64,000 bases of DNA from Chrysoperla carnea (GCF_905475395.1 NC_058338.1:4403001-4467000); one strand, 5' to 3'; positions 34,990 to 47,361 are shown, counted from the first letter of the stretch. The notes: generated by a model not told the origin, from the letters alone. A program made the numbers and translations.

Positions 34990-37900
34990 TAATATGAATT
35001 TTTTCGTATGGGAGTGAGGTGGAAAAGTGAAGAGAAGAGTAATGAATTTTTAATCCTCTTGTGAGTATTTTCCTGCAAGCCAGGGGAGTGCAAGTGCACA
35101 CCCTAGGTTCTGCATACAAAAAGGTTTACTGTTGTACGACAAATGTCTTTACAATTTTACTAGTTTACAAAATTCTCAGAGCTACAAAAAAAAAAACTTG
35201 TAAGCCAAATAACTATTAGCTGAAATTCTTTACGCCTACAACCACATATTTATGCATCTAATATTCACGTACACGCAAGTAATAAATAAAAATTCATTTT
35301 ATATAATTGATGATAATTTCCTATTCTGATTTTAATATAATTTGTGAAGTATTTAAATTGATGAGCGAAGCTGTAGAATTAGCTATAGTTTTGTTCTTTT
35401 ATTTATGATCCGTAGGTATACTTTATTATACCAAATTAATTATTCATTATATTTACTTTTAATGCTTTATAATTATTATCTATCATTAAAAATTTACATA
35501 CATACAGTCATAATAAATTATTTGTAACATAAAAATTATGTAAAATGTAATAATAACATCTTAGTTAAACAATCCATGATGGATATGACTTTTGGAGACT
35601 ATACTCAGTAACTTTCTTTCCTGATAATAATTTAGGAGCCCACTGCAATAAAGGCGTTAGTGTTGAGGCCTATATTTTTGGCTTTGTATGTCAGTTGTTA
35701 CATCATGAAATAATTTTTTTCCAGAAAATACTGAACAATAACTGAAAGAAATCTTCTTTCCCTTTTATTACCGAATTGTCGAGCTATTGCTTTCGTACTA
35801 AAGATTGAATATCGAAAAAATTTCTGCAAATGTTCGATCCTATTTAATAGACGTCAAAATTTACAGAAATTTTAGGCATCTTACATTCGCAGAAATTTTT
35901 TCAATATTAAATCATCAGAACAAAAAGAATAGCATTTTCCTCTTCGGCAGTTCGCCGAAGATATATTATATATATGCCGATGTCGATGTCGATGTACGAT
36001 GTCGGAATATGTAGGAAGTTATTAAGGCAAAGAATCGATCTGGCTAGGTTTTATTTTTAAAAACGTCGTTTTTTCAGTGTTTTCGGGAAAAATTGAAACA
36101 TAAACTGCACAATATGACTCTTCCTGACATCTATTGGTGCATATCATAGTTAACGAAATAAAGTACATTACTGGGATATTCAAATTGATATTTGTGTGGA
36201 GACACTTTAAACGGTTCTTATAATAGTGATAAAATTTGCGTCTTTTTATCTCAAAAAATACCGAGTAAAGTTCGGTCATCCAGTAAAGTTCGGTCATTTA
36301 ATAGATTATTCGACTTCTCTGAAAAAAAGATATTAATCAATTCAAAATCAAAAAAGGGAAAACAACTGTATTATCAGGTAGCGTTAAATATTTTCTAGAA
36401 AAAATTATCTCAGAATCTATAAGGACATGAGGACTAGAAACAAATTTTGCCTTCTCCCCGTCAAAACCACCCTTTGTTATGCCTTAATTTAATTGCAAAA
36501 CTAAATACGGTCGATTTCATGTAAATAAGTCAAAATACGTAGCTTGGGAGTTACCCTGCCACTAAAATTTTACGACACACAAAAATACACACTTTAAAAA
36601 AAGTTATTTTCGACTTGTGGAACCTTAATATGTAAAAATTTTGATTTATTCGGGATGAAAACAATAAACTTAGAATAAGAAATTAAAAATAAGATTATAT
36701 TTAAATAATATCTTGCCTATAGAGTTAAGTGATTTTGATATAATATTAAGATCTATTTGTTCGGCTTTCATACATTTTTACTATTTTATTACAATTAGAA
36801 TATTTATTTCTATTAATCAAAAAAAATACTTTCACATGAATTTATAATTTATAGCTTAAAGCTTCTTCGGCAATTAAATACAATTTAATATTATTATTTC
36901 ATCTCACTCAAATAATCATCAGAAATTGAAATCACTAGCAAAATTTTCGATGATTGAGATATAGTCAAAAAACCGCACAATTTCCGTAGTGAAAATAGAT
37001 TTCGGCAAGATTTCGCCTAAGAACAATTGGACAACCTGTGTAGCCTGATTTTTCGGGGGGTTGCGATGTGGATAATTCAATTTTTTGGAAGTATTTTGTT
37101 CATTTGACGTTATTCCGAATTCCATCCTTCTAGTATGTATACAACAGAAAAAACGATATTTTCGATTTTTCGGGGGACTGCGCTGTGGTTTATGAAATAT
37201 TTCAAAGTATTCTGTTATTTTAACTTTATTAGGGGACGGCTAATGAAAAATTCATGTTTCTAGCATGTATAGAACAGAAAAAAAGAAATTTTCGGGGATG
37301 TTTTTTCATTTTTCCTCGGGGTTGCAAAGAAAAAGTTGAAGTTCGCGTCCAATGCATAAAATCGCATCTGTGTAGCATGTCTAGAAGTGTCTTAGAATTT
37401 GTATAAGTCAGTGAGTGAGTAAGTGAGTCAGTCTCACTTTGAGAATTTGCAACAGTCTGGCTAACACTTAGACCCGAATGGCTGGTCTGGCTTTTTCATT
37501 TTTGCCTCAAAAACCTTTTTTTATTAAAGAATTTCGCCTTAAAAAAACTGGAAGGTTGGTAGGGTGTAGTGCATAAAGAATGTATTCCAAATTTTTCACT
37601 ATATCTCGCACTGTAAATATGAATAGATGGGCAATAATGTTGCAAATAATTGAAGAAATTGTCATTTTTATTCTATATTTCTAGGAAATAATAGACTTTT
37701 TTTTGAAAATATATAAAAATTTAAAAATAATAGCAATGGCCTCTGAATTAGTAATAAAATGTGATCTGATTGCTGATAAAAATGCTAATGATAGACTAGT
37801 TAAGGAATTTTTATGTTTTCGATTATCTTCTAGATCATCTTCAAAGATCGTATAAGTATTGCCTTCAGCTTTGTATTCATTTATCACCTTGCAATTCTTA

Positions 37901-38146
37901 TAATAAATGCCAAGCACGCGTGGCGTTTAACAAAAGAATTTAATTAACAAGTGTAAAATAATTTTAATTAAAATGTTAAGAAAAATATTTTCATAAATTA
38001 TTTAATTGTTTATTGATAATATAAAAATAAATAAAAAAGTGAACGAAATAATAAGAAATTGAAAGTGAATCAACAGTAAATAATTATTAAATACATAATA
38101 TAATCAAACAAAAATATTTAATAATAATATTATCATCACCAAATCA
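34990..38146. other. Intergenic region upstream of the 38.1-41.0 kb gene
   Basis: About 3.1 kb of AT-rich DNA. A small perfect hairpin CTTCGGC-loop-GCCGAAG lies near 35943. Repeated lines such as TTTTTCGGGGG...GCG.TGTGG near 37050-37190 suggest a decayed short tandem repeat. The open frames at 36022-36398 and 37681-37917 are not supported. Confidence 0.45.
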
Positions 38147-41008
38147 ATGGATTACATCTCCTTAAAGGTATTTTACAAAAACAAATTAACAAGTTTTTAT
38201 TTTTACCATTACACATTTTTTAAAAATTAAATAATTTAGAGTAGTACCTCTAACCAGAATAAAGAGTGGGATAATGTCAGTATAAAATCACAAATCATCA
38301 AAATTATCTTTAGTTACACATTTAAAATCAGTATACACAACACTTACAGAGAAAGGAATTACAAGAAACAATAATAATGAGTGTAACAACTAATTCGATG
38401 GTAATTATTCATTAATTATTATATTTTATTAATATTGTGTTTTTAATTAAACTCTTGTTTTTATGATAAATAAAAAAAAAAAAAACAAGAATATTGGTGT
38501 TTTTTATTTCTGAAAAATGTTAATTCAATTGTGTTTCTTTTTTAAAAAGTGTTTACATTGTTAGTTTTGTTAATTATTAAAAGTTTTAAAAATGGAATTT
38601 TAATAAAGGGAAAAAAAATAGAAATAATAGGGACGTTAAAATGAATTTAAATTTTGAATATCTTGAAATTAATTAACTAAATTCAAATAAATTTAGTTAA
38701 TTATTTTTAATAACTTGTTTTGTTTGTTGAATATGTTAAGCTTAACGATATTATTTAATAGATAAAGCTAAAAAATAATTCGAATAATTTTAGCTCAAAG
38801 GAATAGATCTTGAAAACGTTACCCTTTATTATCGTTATAAATTGGTTATTTTTGGAACTTGAGGGTTGAGGGGTTTTTCGTACACTTTATTTTCCGCATC
38901 ATAGCTGTGCTCAATAGAGTTACTTGTCGATAAAGTTGTATTATAGAGAAAGTTGTCTTGGGCAGAAAACTGTCTGTGGCTTTGTAGCGCTTAAACTACA
39001 AATTAAAGCGCCTTAAATTAATGTAGTGTTCTTAGCTATGTTTCAAGTGCAAATTTAGGATTCAGTACAAGAAAAAACTAAAAATTGACGATGATCTTCC
39101 AAATCGGTTCAGTTTGGAAAAAGCTTTAAGGGAAAAGGCAATTTAATGGAGAGTGGATAGGTTTCAAATGCGAATTTAGGATTCCGTAAAATAACGTTAA
39201 TCAATTTTGTTTATCCATATTTATGCAAATTTAGAGTGAATTGGTATATTACATGCTTATTAGAGGCTGGGCTCGGGTTGAATTTTTCTGCTGATTCGTA
39301 TTGAAGAATGATATGGAACGCAGGATAGTTTGAATCCACTTGTACTATCCTTAAGTTACGGGTTTGTTAAGATTTGAATATTATGCGTTATTTTCTGGGG
39401 AATTATATTCGAAGTAGTGGGAGATGGGGTAAGGGGATAAAGTTCATTAGAGTTGTATGTCTTGTTGTAATCTACAAAATTCCATATTAAGTGAGTTTTA
39501 AGGATTTTAGTTTTTAGTGCAATTCAGGTTTTTTACTTTTAATTGATGCAAAATTTTAATACTCTATTTTCTTTTTTCAGATACTACTATTACTAGCAGG
39601 ATTATTTATTGTAAATGGCGAGGAAATTGAGAATCCAGCACAAAATAAAACAGTTATTAAAGAAAAACGTGAATACTCACCAAAAACTGAAGGTTCAAAT
39701 CGATTCCATTATGAAAAGAATACAAAAGTTGTACGAGCGTATGCTACCAGTCCACAAGAACAAAATGTAAATCAACAGAGTTACAGTCCAAATGTTTTAA
39801 GTGGCTTCAATAGCGCACAATATGCTCAAGCAGGCCATTCTTCGGGTGGATCTTTACAACCTATATACGTTATGGGTGATTTAAGTAGTTTGTTAAAGAA
39901 TACACAAAATTTGGGCTCGTTATTTACTGGCCAAGCATCACATATGCAAGGAACAACATCGTTACAAAATGTTGGACCTGTTATATTTGGATCTGCATCA
40001 TCCGCATCGTCAAATGGTGCCGCACAAGTGCAAGCCAATCCAAGTTACGGATCTAGTTCACAAGGATATTTACAAGTTCCATCAAACAATTATGCATCAA
40101 GTTTACAAGGACACTTACAAATTCCCTCAACAAATTATGGAATTCCTAGTTCTCAATTTCCTTTAAATAGTTATTCATTTGCTAAACCATCATATTCTGA
40201 TTTTGCCAATTCTTATAAATTCCCAACAACAAACTTTGGGTCATCTTCGTCCAACTACAACAGTTTTGTTCCATCCAAACCATACAATTTTGATTCTTAT
40301 TCCAGTGGTAATCAACAATACAGCGCAGAATCGTTATTGAATGCTTTAAAAGTAGCAAATATTGGTCAAAGTAACAGCTTAGTTGATACAAACTCCAACT
40401 TACATTCATCACCATCAAATGACAACTCTGTCAACTATTTCGGTGGACATCTTTTACAATCACCTCCATCTTCATCAAGTTACCATTCCTTACTTTCCTC
40501 ATATCCTCATCTACAAAGTTTGAACTTATCACCTGCTCCTTCATTTTCTGCAGCATCATTCGCCGCATACAAACCAGAACATTTAAGCTTATCTCATGGC
40601 AGTTCTGGTGCTGCTCCAGTACATATAATGATGGCACCTTCCAGTGCAGGTCACGGTTCCATAAATATTATGGATTTTGCACGTTCACTTGGTTCTAATT
40701 TTGCCGCATATTCTAACCAACCACAAATTCATGCATCAAGTCATCATGGAAGCTCTGCTGTACCTGTTACGTATATGAAATTGGATGGGAATAAATTTGC
40801 TGAACAATATTCACAAGGTCCATCATCTGCTGAACAATCACCACAACATTATGAGGGAAATAAATATGCTGAACAATATTCTCAAGCCCCTTCATCTCCC
40901 GAACAATCTAAACATTATGCAAGACAAGCGTCAGATGAATCTACTAAAGTATATAATACAATTAAGTATAGTGAACCAATGGAAGCTCCTGGTTATATGC
41001 CAAAATAG
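38147..41008 (+). CDS. Secreted Ser/Asn/Gln/Tyr-rich low-complexity protein, 482 residues
   Basis: Exon 1 is 38147-38167 (ATGG context, MDYISLK, donor GTATTT). Exon 2 is 39581-41008 after acceptor CTTTTTTCAG. The joined N-terminus MDYISLKILLLLAGLFIVNG is a strong signal peptide. KEKR at residues 34-37 is a possible proprotein cleavage site. The body is dominated by Ser, Asn, Gln, Tyr, Pro and Ala, with local duplications: QGYLQVPSNNY / QGHLQIPSTNY near residue 165, HGSSGAAPV / HGSSAVPV, and a C-terminal pair GNKFAEQYSQGPSSAEQS / GNKYAEQYSQAPSSPEQS near residues 408-450. It has no Cys-rich domain, membrane segment or chitin-binding motif. A secreted structural or matrix protein (cuticle, eggshell or silk-like) is likely by composition; I do not recognise the family. 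The 1.4-kb intron is AT-rich. Confidence 0.9.
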
Positions 41009-41140
41009 GTTAAATTGTTGTTAAATTTTATCTTGTTGAGTTTTTAGTTGTTAATTTATTAATTGTTACAAATTAATTGTTGTTATTTTGTTAATTGTAT
41101 ATTTTTTTAAAGACTGTGTTAAGTATACGTTCTGTATACG

Positions 41141-41158
41141 AATAAAAGTATTAATAAA
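41141..41158 (+). terminator. Polyadenylation signals of the 482-residue protein gene
   Basis: AATAAA occurs at 41141-41146 and again at 41153-41158, about 135-150 bases after the stop codon at 41006-41008. Confidence 0.75.
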
Positions 41159-41586
41159 ACTATTTTTAATAAGAAATTAAATAGGATAAGTTGAACTGTT
41201 TTTACTCCCTTTCATTTAACTCGTAGTGTCTGCTTGTCGATTTTGGACCATTTTCCTTCTGATCCAAAAAAAAAAAAAATTAATCAACATGTAATGTACA
41301 ACAATGTAATGTACAACATGTACAATAAAGGTTATTACCATTTTTGGCCTAAAGTACACGAGTACGGAGAAATAGGGCGAAACGGTTTTCTCTCAAAATG
41401 GCAGCACTACTGTCTTCCCCATGTCTTCCCCATATTAAAAACGCCCCAATTTCAAAGTTTTCGTTTATGTAAATGTTGTAGGTTAAACTGAAATGAAGCC
41501 ACTCGTAACGAAGTTTCGTAAGTGTGTTAATCACGAAACTATAGCCCCTCTTTTGAGTTGAAAGTATTTGTTATTGAGTTTCCACA

Positions 41587-41902
41587 TGCTTGGGTCTGGC
41601 AGTGTATCGCGACTACTTCAGCAGCTGTCACAGTGGTGAGAAGGAGGAGACATTGTCTCACCTTCTCTGTCACTGCCCAGCTTGTGTCATGAGGAGATGG
41701 ACTTACTTAAGCCAGCCTCTCTTTGACGACCTCTCCGACCTAAAATCCGTCGATGTCAAAGCTCTCCTGCTGTTCTTAAACAGCTCCAAATGGTTCATGG
41801 AGTAGTGGCCGGAGATGGGCCAACCCTTTTTAGGTATCACAACGCACCCTATGGCCTTAGTGTGTCCCATCACAGGAAAGCCACTCTAACCTAACCTAAC
41901 CT
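41587..41902 (+). mobile_element. 5'-truncated non-LTR retrotransposon with telomere-like 3' tail
   Basis: The frame ends with SCHSGEKEETLSHLLCHCP, then MRRWTYLSQPLFDDLSDL and LFLNSSKWFME before TAG (41803-41805). The CxxC-like/HLLCHCP cluster is found at the C-terminus of R1/I/Jockey-group polyproteins. The 3' UTR (CTATGGCCTTAGTGTGTCCC) ends in three TAACC units at 41887-41902. Everything upstream of the Cys cluster is missing. It lies about 600 bases downstream of the 38.1-41.0 kb gene, in the same direction. Confidence 0.85.
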
Positions 41903-42366
41903 TCCACAACAAATTGAATTACAGTTTCAGTAATAAATAAGTATTTCCGGTCATGAGATATTTCATACTTGCTTGGATGTAAATGTTTCCACAATTTATC
42001 CAAATATTTTCTATTAATAATAAAAACTTGTACTTAGATTCTATTAATGATTATTATTACATATTAGACATATGTCATCTTGCACATTTTAACATTCACT
42101 TTTATTACTTAGGCTATTTACCTTTCTTCATAAAAAACAACCTATGTAGTTAAGACGGTTGTGATTTAACCAAATGTATGTATTTTTTTGGTTTTTCTAT
42201 TATGTGAAAGTAAAATTATCTATCAATTAAGTAAAACAAAAAACCATAATCTATGATGACCACTAAAAAATGATTATAAGTAATTATAATATATTTAAAT
42301 AAATTGGCAGTACATAGTCGGTGTGGTACTGGAAGTAGTGTGAGTGGGACCCCTGTAGTCCACACG

Positions 42367-42836
42367 AATAACTTCCCAGAGGGGGAAAAAACATTAAAAA
42401 AAAGGTCTTGTTAGCCTTCATAGATTATTCTTCGAACATGTACTGCAGCTTATGCTGGAACGTTCATTATCTCAATGGATAAACGATGTATTTTATCCAC
42501 TTTTCAGATTCTGTTTATTCAGTTTTTTCCAGTTTATTGATTACCATTAAAAAACGGCTCAACTAATTCTGCTGAAAACTCTTTCAGTTCTTAAATACGC
42601 GATTACGCGTCGAATAAGCTCAATCAAGTGTTAATGTCATAACTGTTTCGCGAGATAATCGAGGCGAAATAGTCCTAACGAACATACGCAAATACGTACA
42701 CACACGCACACAGACATCACATTGAAAAGGTTTGATTCGGATATTGCGGCCTTGAAACCGCGGAAATATGTAAAACTGGAGATTTTAAAAATTAGCCTCA
42801 TTACATTAACTTCCTCTGGGAAGTTAAAAAATTATA
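42367..42836. mobile_element. Candidate non-autonomous element with inverted ends
   Basis: The left end TAACTTCCCAGAGG (about 42368) is repeated inverted at the right end (CCTCTGGGAAGTTA, ending about 42835). The right end also forms its own hairpin (AACTTCC-loop-GGAAGTT). The interior holds GTTTCGCGAGATAATCGAGG and ACACACGCACACAGACATCA. No coding capacity. The class is uncertain. Confidence 0.5.
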
Positions 42837-43029
42837 TCTTTTAAATTAATAAAACTGCGTTGGTTTTTCTTGCCAAATAAACTACAGTAAAAAATATTTT
42901 TGACAATTGATTTATAACTAGTCGGAACATCCCTACTAGTTATAAATTTCGATAAATTATATTTTGTCTGCACACTGGTTTGATTATATTTCGAGATATT
43001 AGAAAATTTCGGGGAATTTAATATTCATT

Positions 43030-43520
43030 CAATGAATGTTCGTGGAAAAACTTTAAGACGTCATCAGAATCAAAAAAATTTTATTTTGCCCTATAACTTC
43101 CAAATGTTAACCAATTTTGAGAAAACAAGTATGTAATCCTACTAAATTTGGGCCATACTTTGTATATTTGTGATCAAAATTATTGTAGCTCTAATAGGTT
43201 TCGAGAAAGTGCAGTTCTGTTCCCGGATGAAGCACAAAAGTGATAGCAAGCGAAAAATTGACATTACGGCAGAAAGGAATGACCCAAAAGTAGTGGGTTT
43301 AAAAAAAAATTCCAATAAAATCGGATCACATTTGGCTATGTTCTCAAAAAAACGAATTTTTTAACTTTATCCAAATCCAAAAAATTTAATTTTGCTATAT
43401 CACATCCAAATTTTATCAAATTTTGATAAACCAAGTATGTAATCCTACTAAATTTGGGTCATACTTTTCAAATTTCAAAATTAATTTAGCTCTAACAGGT
43501 TTCAAGAATGTGGAGTCCTG
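43030..43520 (-). repeat. Inverted diverged copies of the 315-bp satellite
   Basis: AAGTATGTAATCCTACTAAA occurs near 43128 and 43433 (period about 305). It is the reverse complement of the key phrase of the array at 32590-33320. It lies just upstream of the first DUF1091 gene. Confidence 0.85.
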
Positions 43521-43655
43521 GTCCACCCTGTAGGTATATGGCTTGCATTTTTAGGAAATTCATTTTCCTAGAAATTAATCCAATTGTAATTTAATCATTT
43601 TATCTATAACATTTATTTGTTTTAATTTTTGTTAAACACGAATTATTGAATATAA

Positions 43656-43676
43656 CATGATCAGCCTGATGCATCT
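43656..43676 (+). promoter_or_regulatory. Upstream element shared by DUF1091 genes A and B (copy A)
   Basis: CATGATCAGCCTGATGCAT begins 125 bases before the ATG at 43781. A near match, CATGATTAGCC then CTGATGCAT, begins 131 bases before the ATG of gene B. The conserved spacing suggests a regulatory site or shared 5' leader rather than chance. It could also be residual similarity from the duplication. Confidence 0.4.
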
Positions 43677-43780
43677 CTTCATGCTAATATTTGGTATTCA
43701 ATAAACTTTGCTAAGTAATGCCAATTTTTTAAAGTGATATTTTTTCAGTTCTCTGAATTATTTACCTGCAAACTTTATAA

Positions 43781-45275
43781 ATGATCAAAATTATGGGCTT
43801 AGGAAATTTTTTAATTTATATTTTTATAAGTTCTATGGAAATTTATAATGTCTATAGTATAGTAAGTGATTTTTTTAAAGACAACTTTTAAAGGTATCTT
43901 GACAAAATTATTTAATATAGTGATAAAAACTTGTAGTGGTTAAAATACCTATTCACTAAACGCGAGTAAATTGAGCTGCGCTCTTATTCCCACTTCTCTG
44001 CGCCTGCCAAAATTGTTACAAAATTATTTAGTGTATTAATCTAGAATTAATATGCACTTGAATTATTTCAAGAAATGGGTTTCCAGGATTCAAATAAATA
44101 AAACATAGAATTTAATTTTTTAGGGTTACGAAATTCGTATATCAAGTTTCGAATTGCATCCGACAGAAAGTAAAATACTTTATATTGAAAATATGAAAAT
44201 TGTGAGATTCCCAAAAAAGAAGGAGCTTTCACTGAGTGGAACACTTATAGTTGGAGATTTTCCGGAGGATATGAAGGTAAAAAATTATCTAGTGTTTTAG
44301 AATATTTAAATAATAATTACGAAATTTAAATTTTGTTTTAGATGTCAGTAACAACTTCGAGAAAAGTCGGGTCAACGTTTGTGGAACAACCTTTTGCAAG
44401 TTTTAAAGATGTTGATGCTTGTGAAATGTTTAGCAAAGATACTATGATAATGCCTTTAATAAAAAAGAGTTCCAATATTCCTGACAAGTGTCCAATTCCT
44501 AAGGTAAGGGAGTAAAACGTTTGTCTTGGGTTCATAGCAGTAAAGTGAAATGAAATACATTATACCAAAAAAGCTGTTGTGTCACTAAGTAGGTAAACCT
44601 TGACGAAGACTAAGAATATATCTACGGTTGCAAGATTAATACTGCAGCAGCGAGGCTGAGTCAAAAACTAAGGAGGCATGTAGCATGCGGCATTGATGCA
44701 TGTATTTCAAAGCCATAACGTAATAAGCAGATGTCACGACTGTTTGTCATGACATACCAAATGTTGATACCAAACTCAAGCTGTCCGAATGAAATTGCTT
44801 TAGACGCATGCTAAATTCATATACGACAAAGCGCATGCATTATGGAGCAACAATTCCGCATGCGACATTTAATTGAATTTTGTGCTACAAAGTCGGTTGC
44901 ATAGATTGGAAAAGCAAGGTTTTTGAAACCAATGCTTGCCAAACTTCGATATTATCGTCAGGCTTAGCAATATCTACTTGGGATAGCTTCCTATTTTTAT
45001 CAGAATAGAAGAACAAAAGAGCCTCGAGGTTTTTTGTAAAATGTAATAAATCACCAATTAATTAAAGATATCTTATCCTCTATTTTGTAAAATTAAAGTA
45101 ATCAGATGTACTTTTCCAGGGCACATATCAAATTGTCAACTTATCTACAACACCAGAAAATTTACCAAGGTTTTTACCACATGGTGACTGGAATGTCACA
45201 ACTGAATGGAAAGTAAATAACGCGACAATATATGGCATAACGACTTATTCTACAATTGTACCAGCTTGTTGTTAA
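43781..45275 (+). CDS. DUF1091 secreted protein A (GM2-activator/CheB-like), first of a tandem trio
   Basis: Exons 43781-43861, 44124-44276, 44342-44503 and 45120-45275, all introns phase 0, donors GTAAGT, GTAAAA, GTAAGG. The product is 183 residues. The first 27 are a signal peptide (an inner ATG at 43793 gives MGLGNFLIYIFISSMEIYNV). The mature part carries the DUF1091 signature: Cys105 in VDACEMF, SSNIPDKCPIPKGTYQIVN with Cys128, and LPHGDW at about 152-156. It ends VPACC. In Drosophila DUF1091 proteins include CheB members expressed in gustatory hairs, and the fold is related to the lipid-binding GM2-activator/MD-2 class. Family membership is from motif recognition. A chemosensory or lipid-binding role here is inference. 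The closest AATAAA is about 400 bases downstream. Confidence 0.88.
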
Positions 45276-47338
45276 TTGGTTTATTCTTTTTGTGTCGGCG
45301 TACCTACTACACTCAAAAGCAGGCACGGACGAATTATTTTAAGTCGAAGTCACCATTGTTATAACTTTATTGTGTATCAAAAACTTTATTTTTTGTCTCT
45401 TTATCCAAGTCTGCATAGCTCATAGAGGAGGAAGCGAGACGGATATACGACTCTTCTATCTATCTCAGTTTCTCTAATAGTAATGAGATAGGTAGTAAAA
45501 AAAGTTGTCTCTCTGTCTAACTCGTATTTTAAGTAAGGAGTCCGAGGGACTTCTTTCAGTCTCGATTGTCCATGCCTGCTCAAAAGTGTTTGTGTCTGGC
45601 CGTAGGAGGGTAAACGGACACTATGGTACAAAAAGAATATACCTAATACTACTAAAAAAATGTTGTATTATTATGCAATAAATTGTTTTAAGCATTATTC
45701 TGATCGTAGTTCACTTATAGACCGTGGGGCAGAAAGTGAGCTTTGTTAAACGATTAATACATACTTACTTTGTGAGTGACTTCCTTTTGACGAGTCTACC
45801 AAATTTCTCCCTACCACTTTTTCCGGAAGTGCTGCACTTTCAAATTAGCATGATAACGACATATTGAAGTTATCGGTTTGAAAAAACGCTGCAGGAAATT
45901 TGTCGGCACTTTCGAAAAAAGTCGTCGATAGTAGTTTGGTAGACTCACCAAAAGGGAGTTACTCACGAAGTTTCAAGTGCGTATACACCATTTAACAAAG
46001 CATCCTTTCTGTCCGACGGTCTAATACATTTCCACAACTCTCAAAATAGCTTGTTCTTTTCGTACTTTTATATAAACAATGTTTATACTGAGTGTAAAAA
46101 AAAGACCGCCTTATCACATTGTGATTGTGATATCACTATTTTTATCTTCTTGCAAGGCAGTGTACTATTGCAAGGCAAAAAGAACAAAATTTTGAAGTTT
46201 TGTATTTTACTGAAGTTTTAGATTAGAGAACAATAATATAAAAACAACAATTTTTCAACGATATAAATAAAACTTCAAATTTTCTTCAAGTTAGACCAGA
46301 GGATTGAAAACTTAAAGGTAAGTTGAATTAGCATCACGTACATGCCTTTTGATGAAATAAACTTACTAGCATCTCTACCCAATTTTTACACTGAAAAATA
46401 TGTTCTTTTCACGATTTTAAGGCTTTGTACACATCTACAATTGAATTTTTGGGTTCAAAATGAGTTCTTCAATTAGTTTTTTTTAATGTTAAGGTCTGTT
46501 TTGGTAGTGTCATTTCCTCAATCGACCTTATTTGTCTTTGACGTATATTGGATTAAGAGCCAGGCCAAAAAACAAAATTCTCATGAGGATTCATTTGAGG
46601 ATTGATTATAGTAGTTGTGTACAAACACATATTGCGCCAATCAAGCGAACGATAGAACAGGGGTCAGGTATATGCTATCAAATGTTATGATTTCCGTGGT
46701 ATTTATTGTGTATATTGCATATAAATAACAGTTATGGCAGTCAGTCAGTTAAATTTGATAACAGGCTGGTCAGTCAGCCTTAATGTATGTATAATAAATC
46801 AATTAGATGCAATTAATTTTTTAAACTTGAACATTTTTTGAGAGATACTGCGCGCTTGAATGATCACATAACATCATATAATGAATTGTTTTGACTTTAC
46901 GCTGTCAAAAATTGTTTGGTATTTGCCTACTTTAGTTTGGTGATCGCCTTCATGCCTGGCTGTAGCGTAATGACAAAAAATATGTTATCTTAGCGCTGGA
47001 GTTCTCGAGCTAATAAGTTTTTTGTTAAACATATTTTAAAATAAGTGGTCTATAAAAGTCTTTCAAAAGTTTTTCCTCAGGTCTATTTTTTGCCAGATAT
47101 ATAAGCTAACAATGACGTTGATTATTCGAATGATCTTTGGTTGCATATCATAGTGAATGGAGTAAGGTATTGTAAATGTTCACTCAACCAGAATCATCGA
47201 CATCGTGCTTATCACCATATTCTGTATTTCCTGAATAATTTATAGCGTTTTTTTAGGATTTTCAAATTGCTAGAAAAATCATTCATAAAAATTAAAATTT
47301 TTTACAATTTTTTAATTTTTTTAACGACAAAACAATAG
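45276..47338. other. Spacer between DUF1091 genes A and B
   Basis: About 2 kb with no further DUF1091 exon visible: no GDW or CPIPK coding block on either strand. A minus-strand open frame at 45401-45631 is not supported. Short CAGTCAGT repeats occur near 46740-46775. Confidence 0.5.
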
Positions 47339-47361
47339 CATGATTAGCCTTGCTGATGCAT
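47339..47361 (+). promoter_or_regulatory. Upstream element shared by DUF1091 genes A and B (copy B)
   Basis: CATGATTAGCCTTGCTGATGC begins 131 bases before the ATG at 47470 and matches the copy upstream of gene A except for a short internal insertion. Both are followed by a TGCTAAT/GCTAGCATGAG-type phrase. No clear equivalent was found upstream of gene C. Confidence 0.4.

Noticed and set aside
41234-41534. Overlapping frames just after the 482-residue gene
   Set aside because: Part of this region (41425-41550) is a dispersed repeat also found at 4345-4470; the frames are not conserved between the two copies.
45401-45631. 76-residue minus-strand frame downstream of DUF1091 gene A
   Set aside because: No motif, opposite strand to the cluster, and no splice or promoter context.
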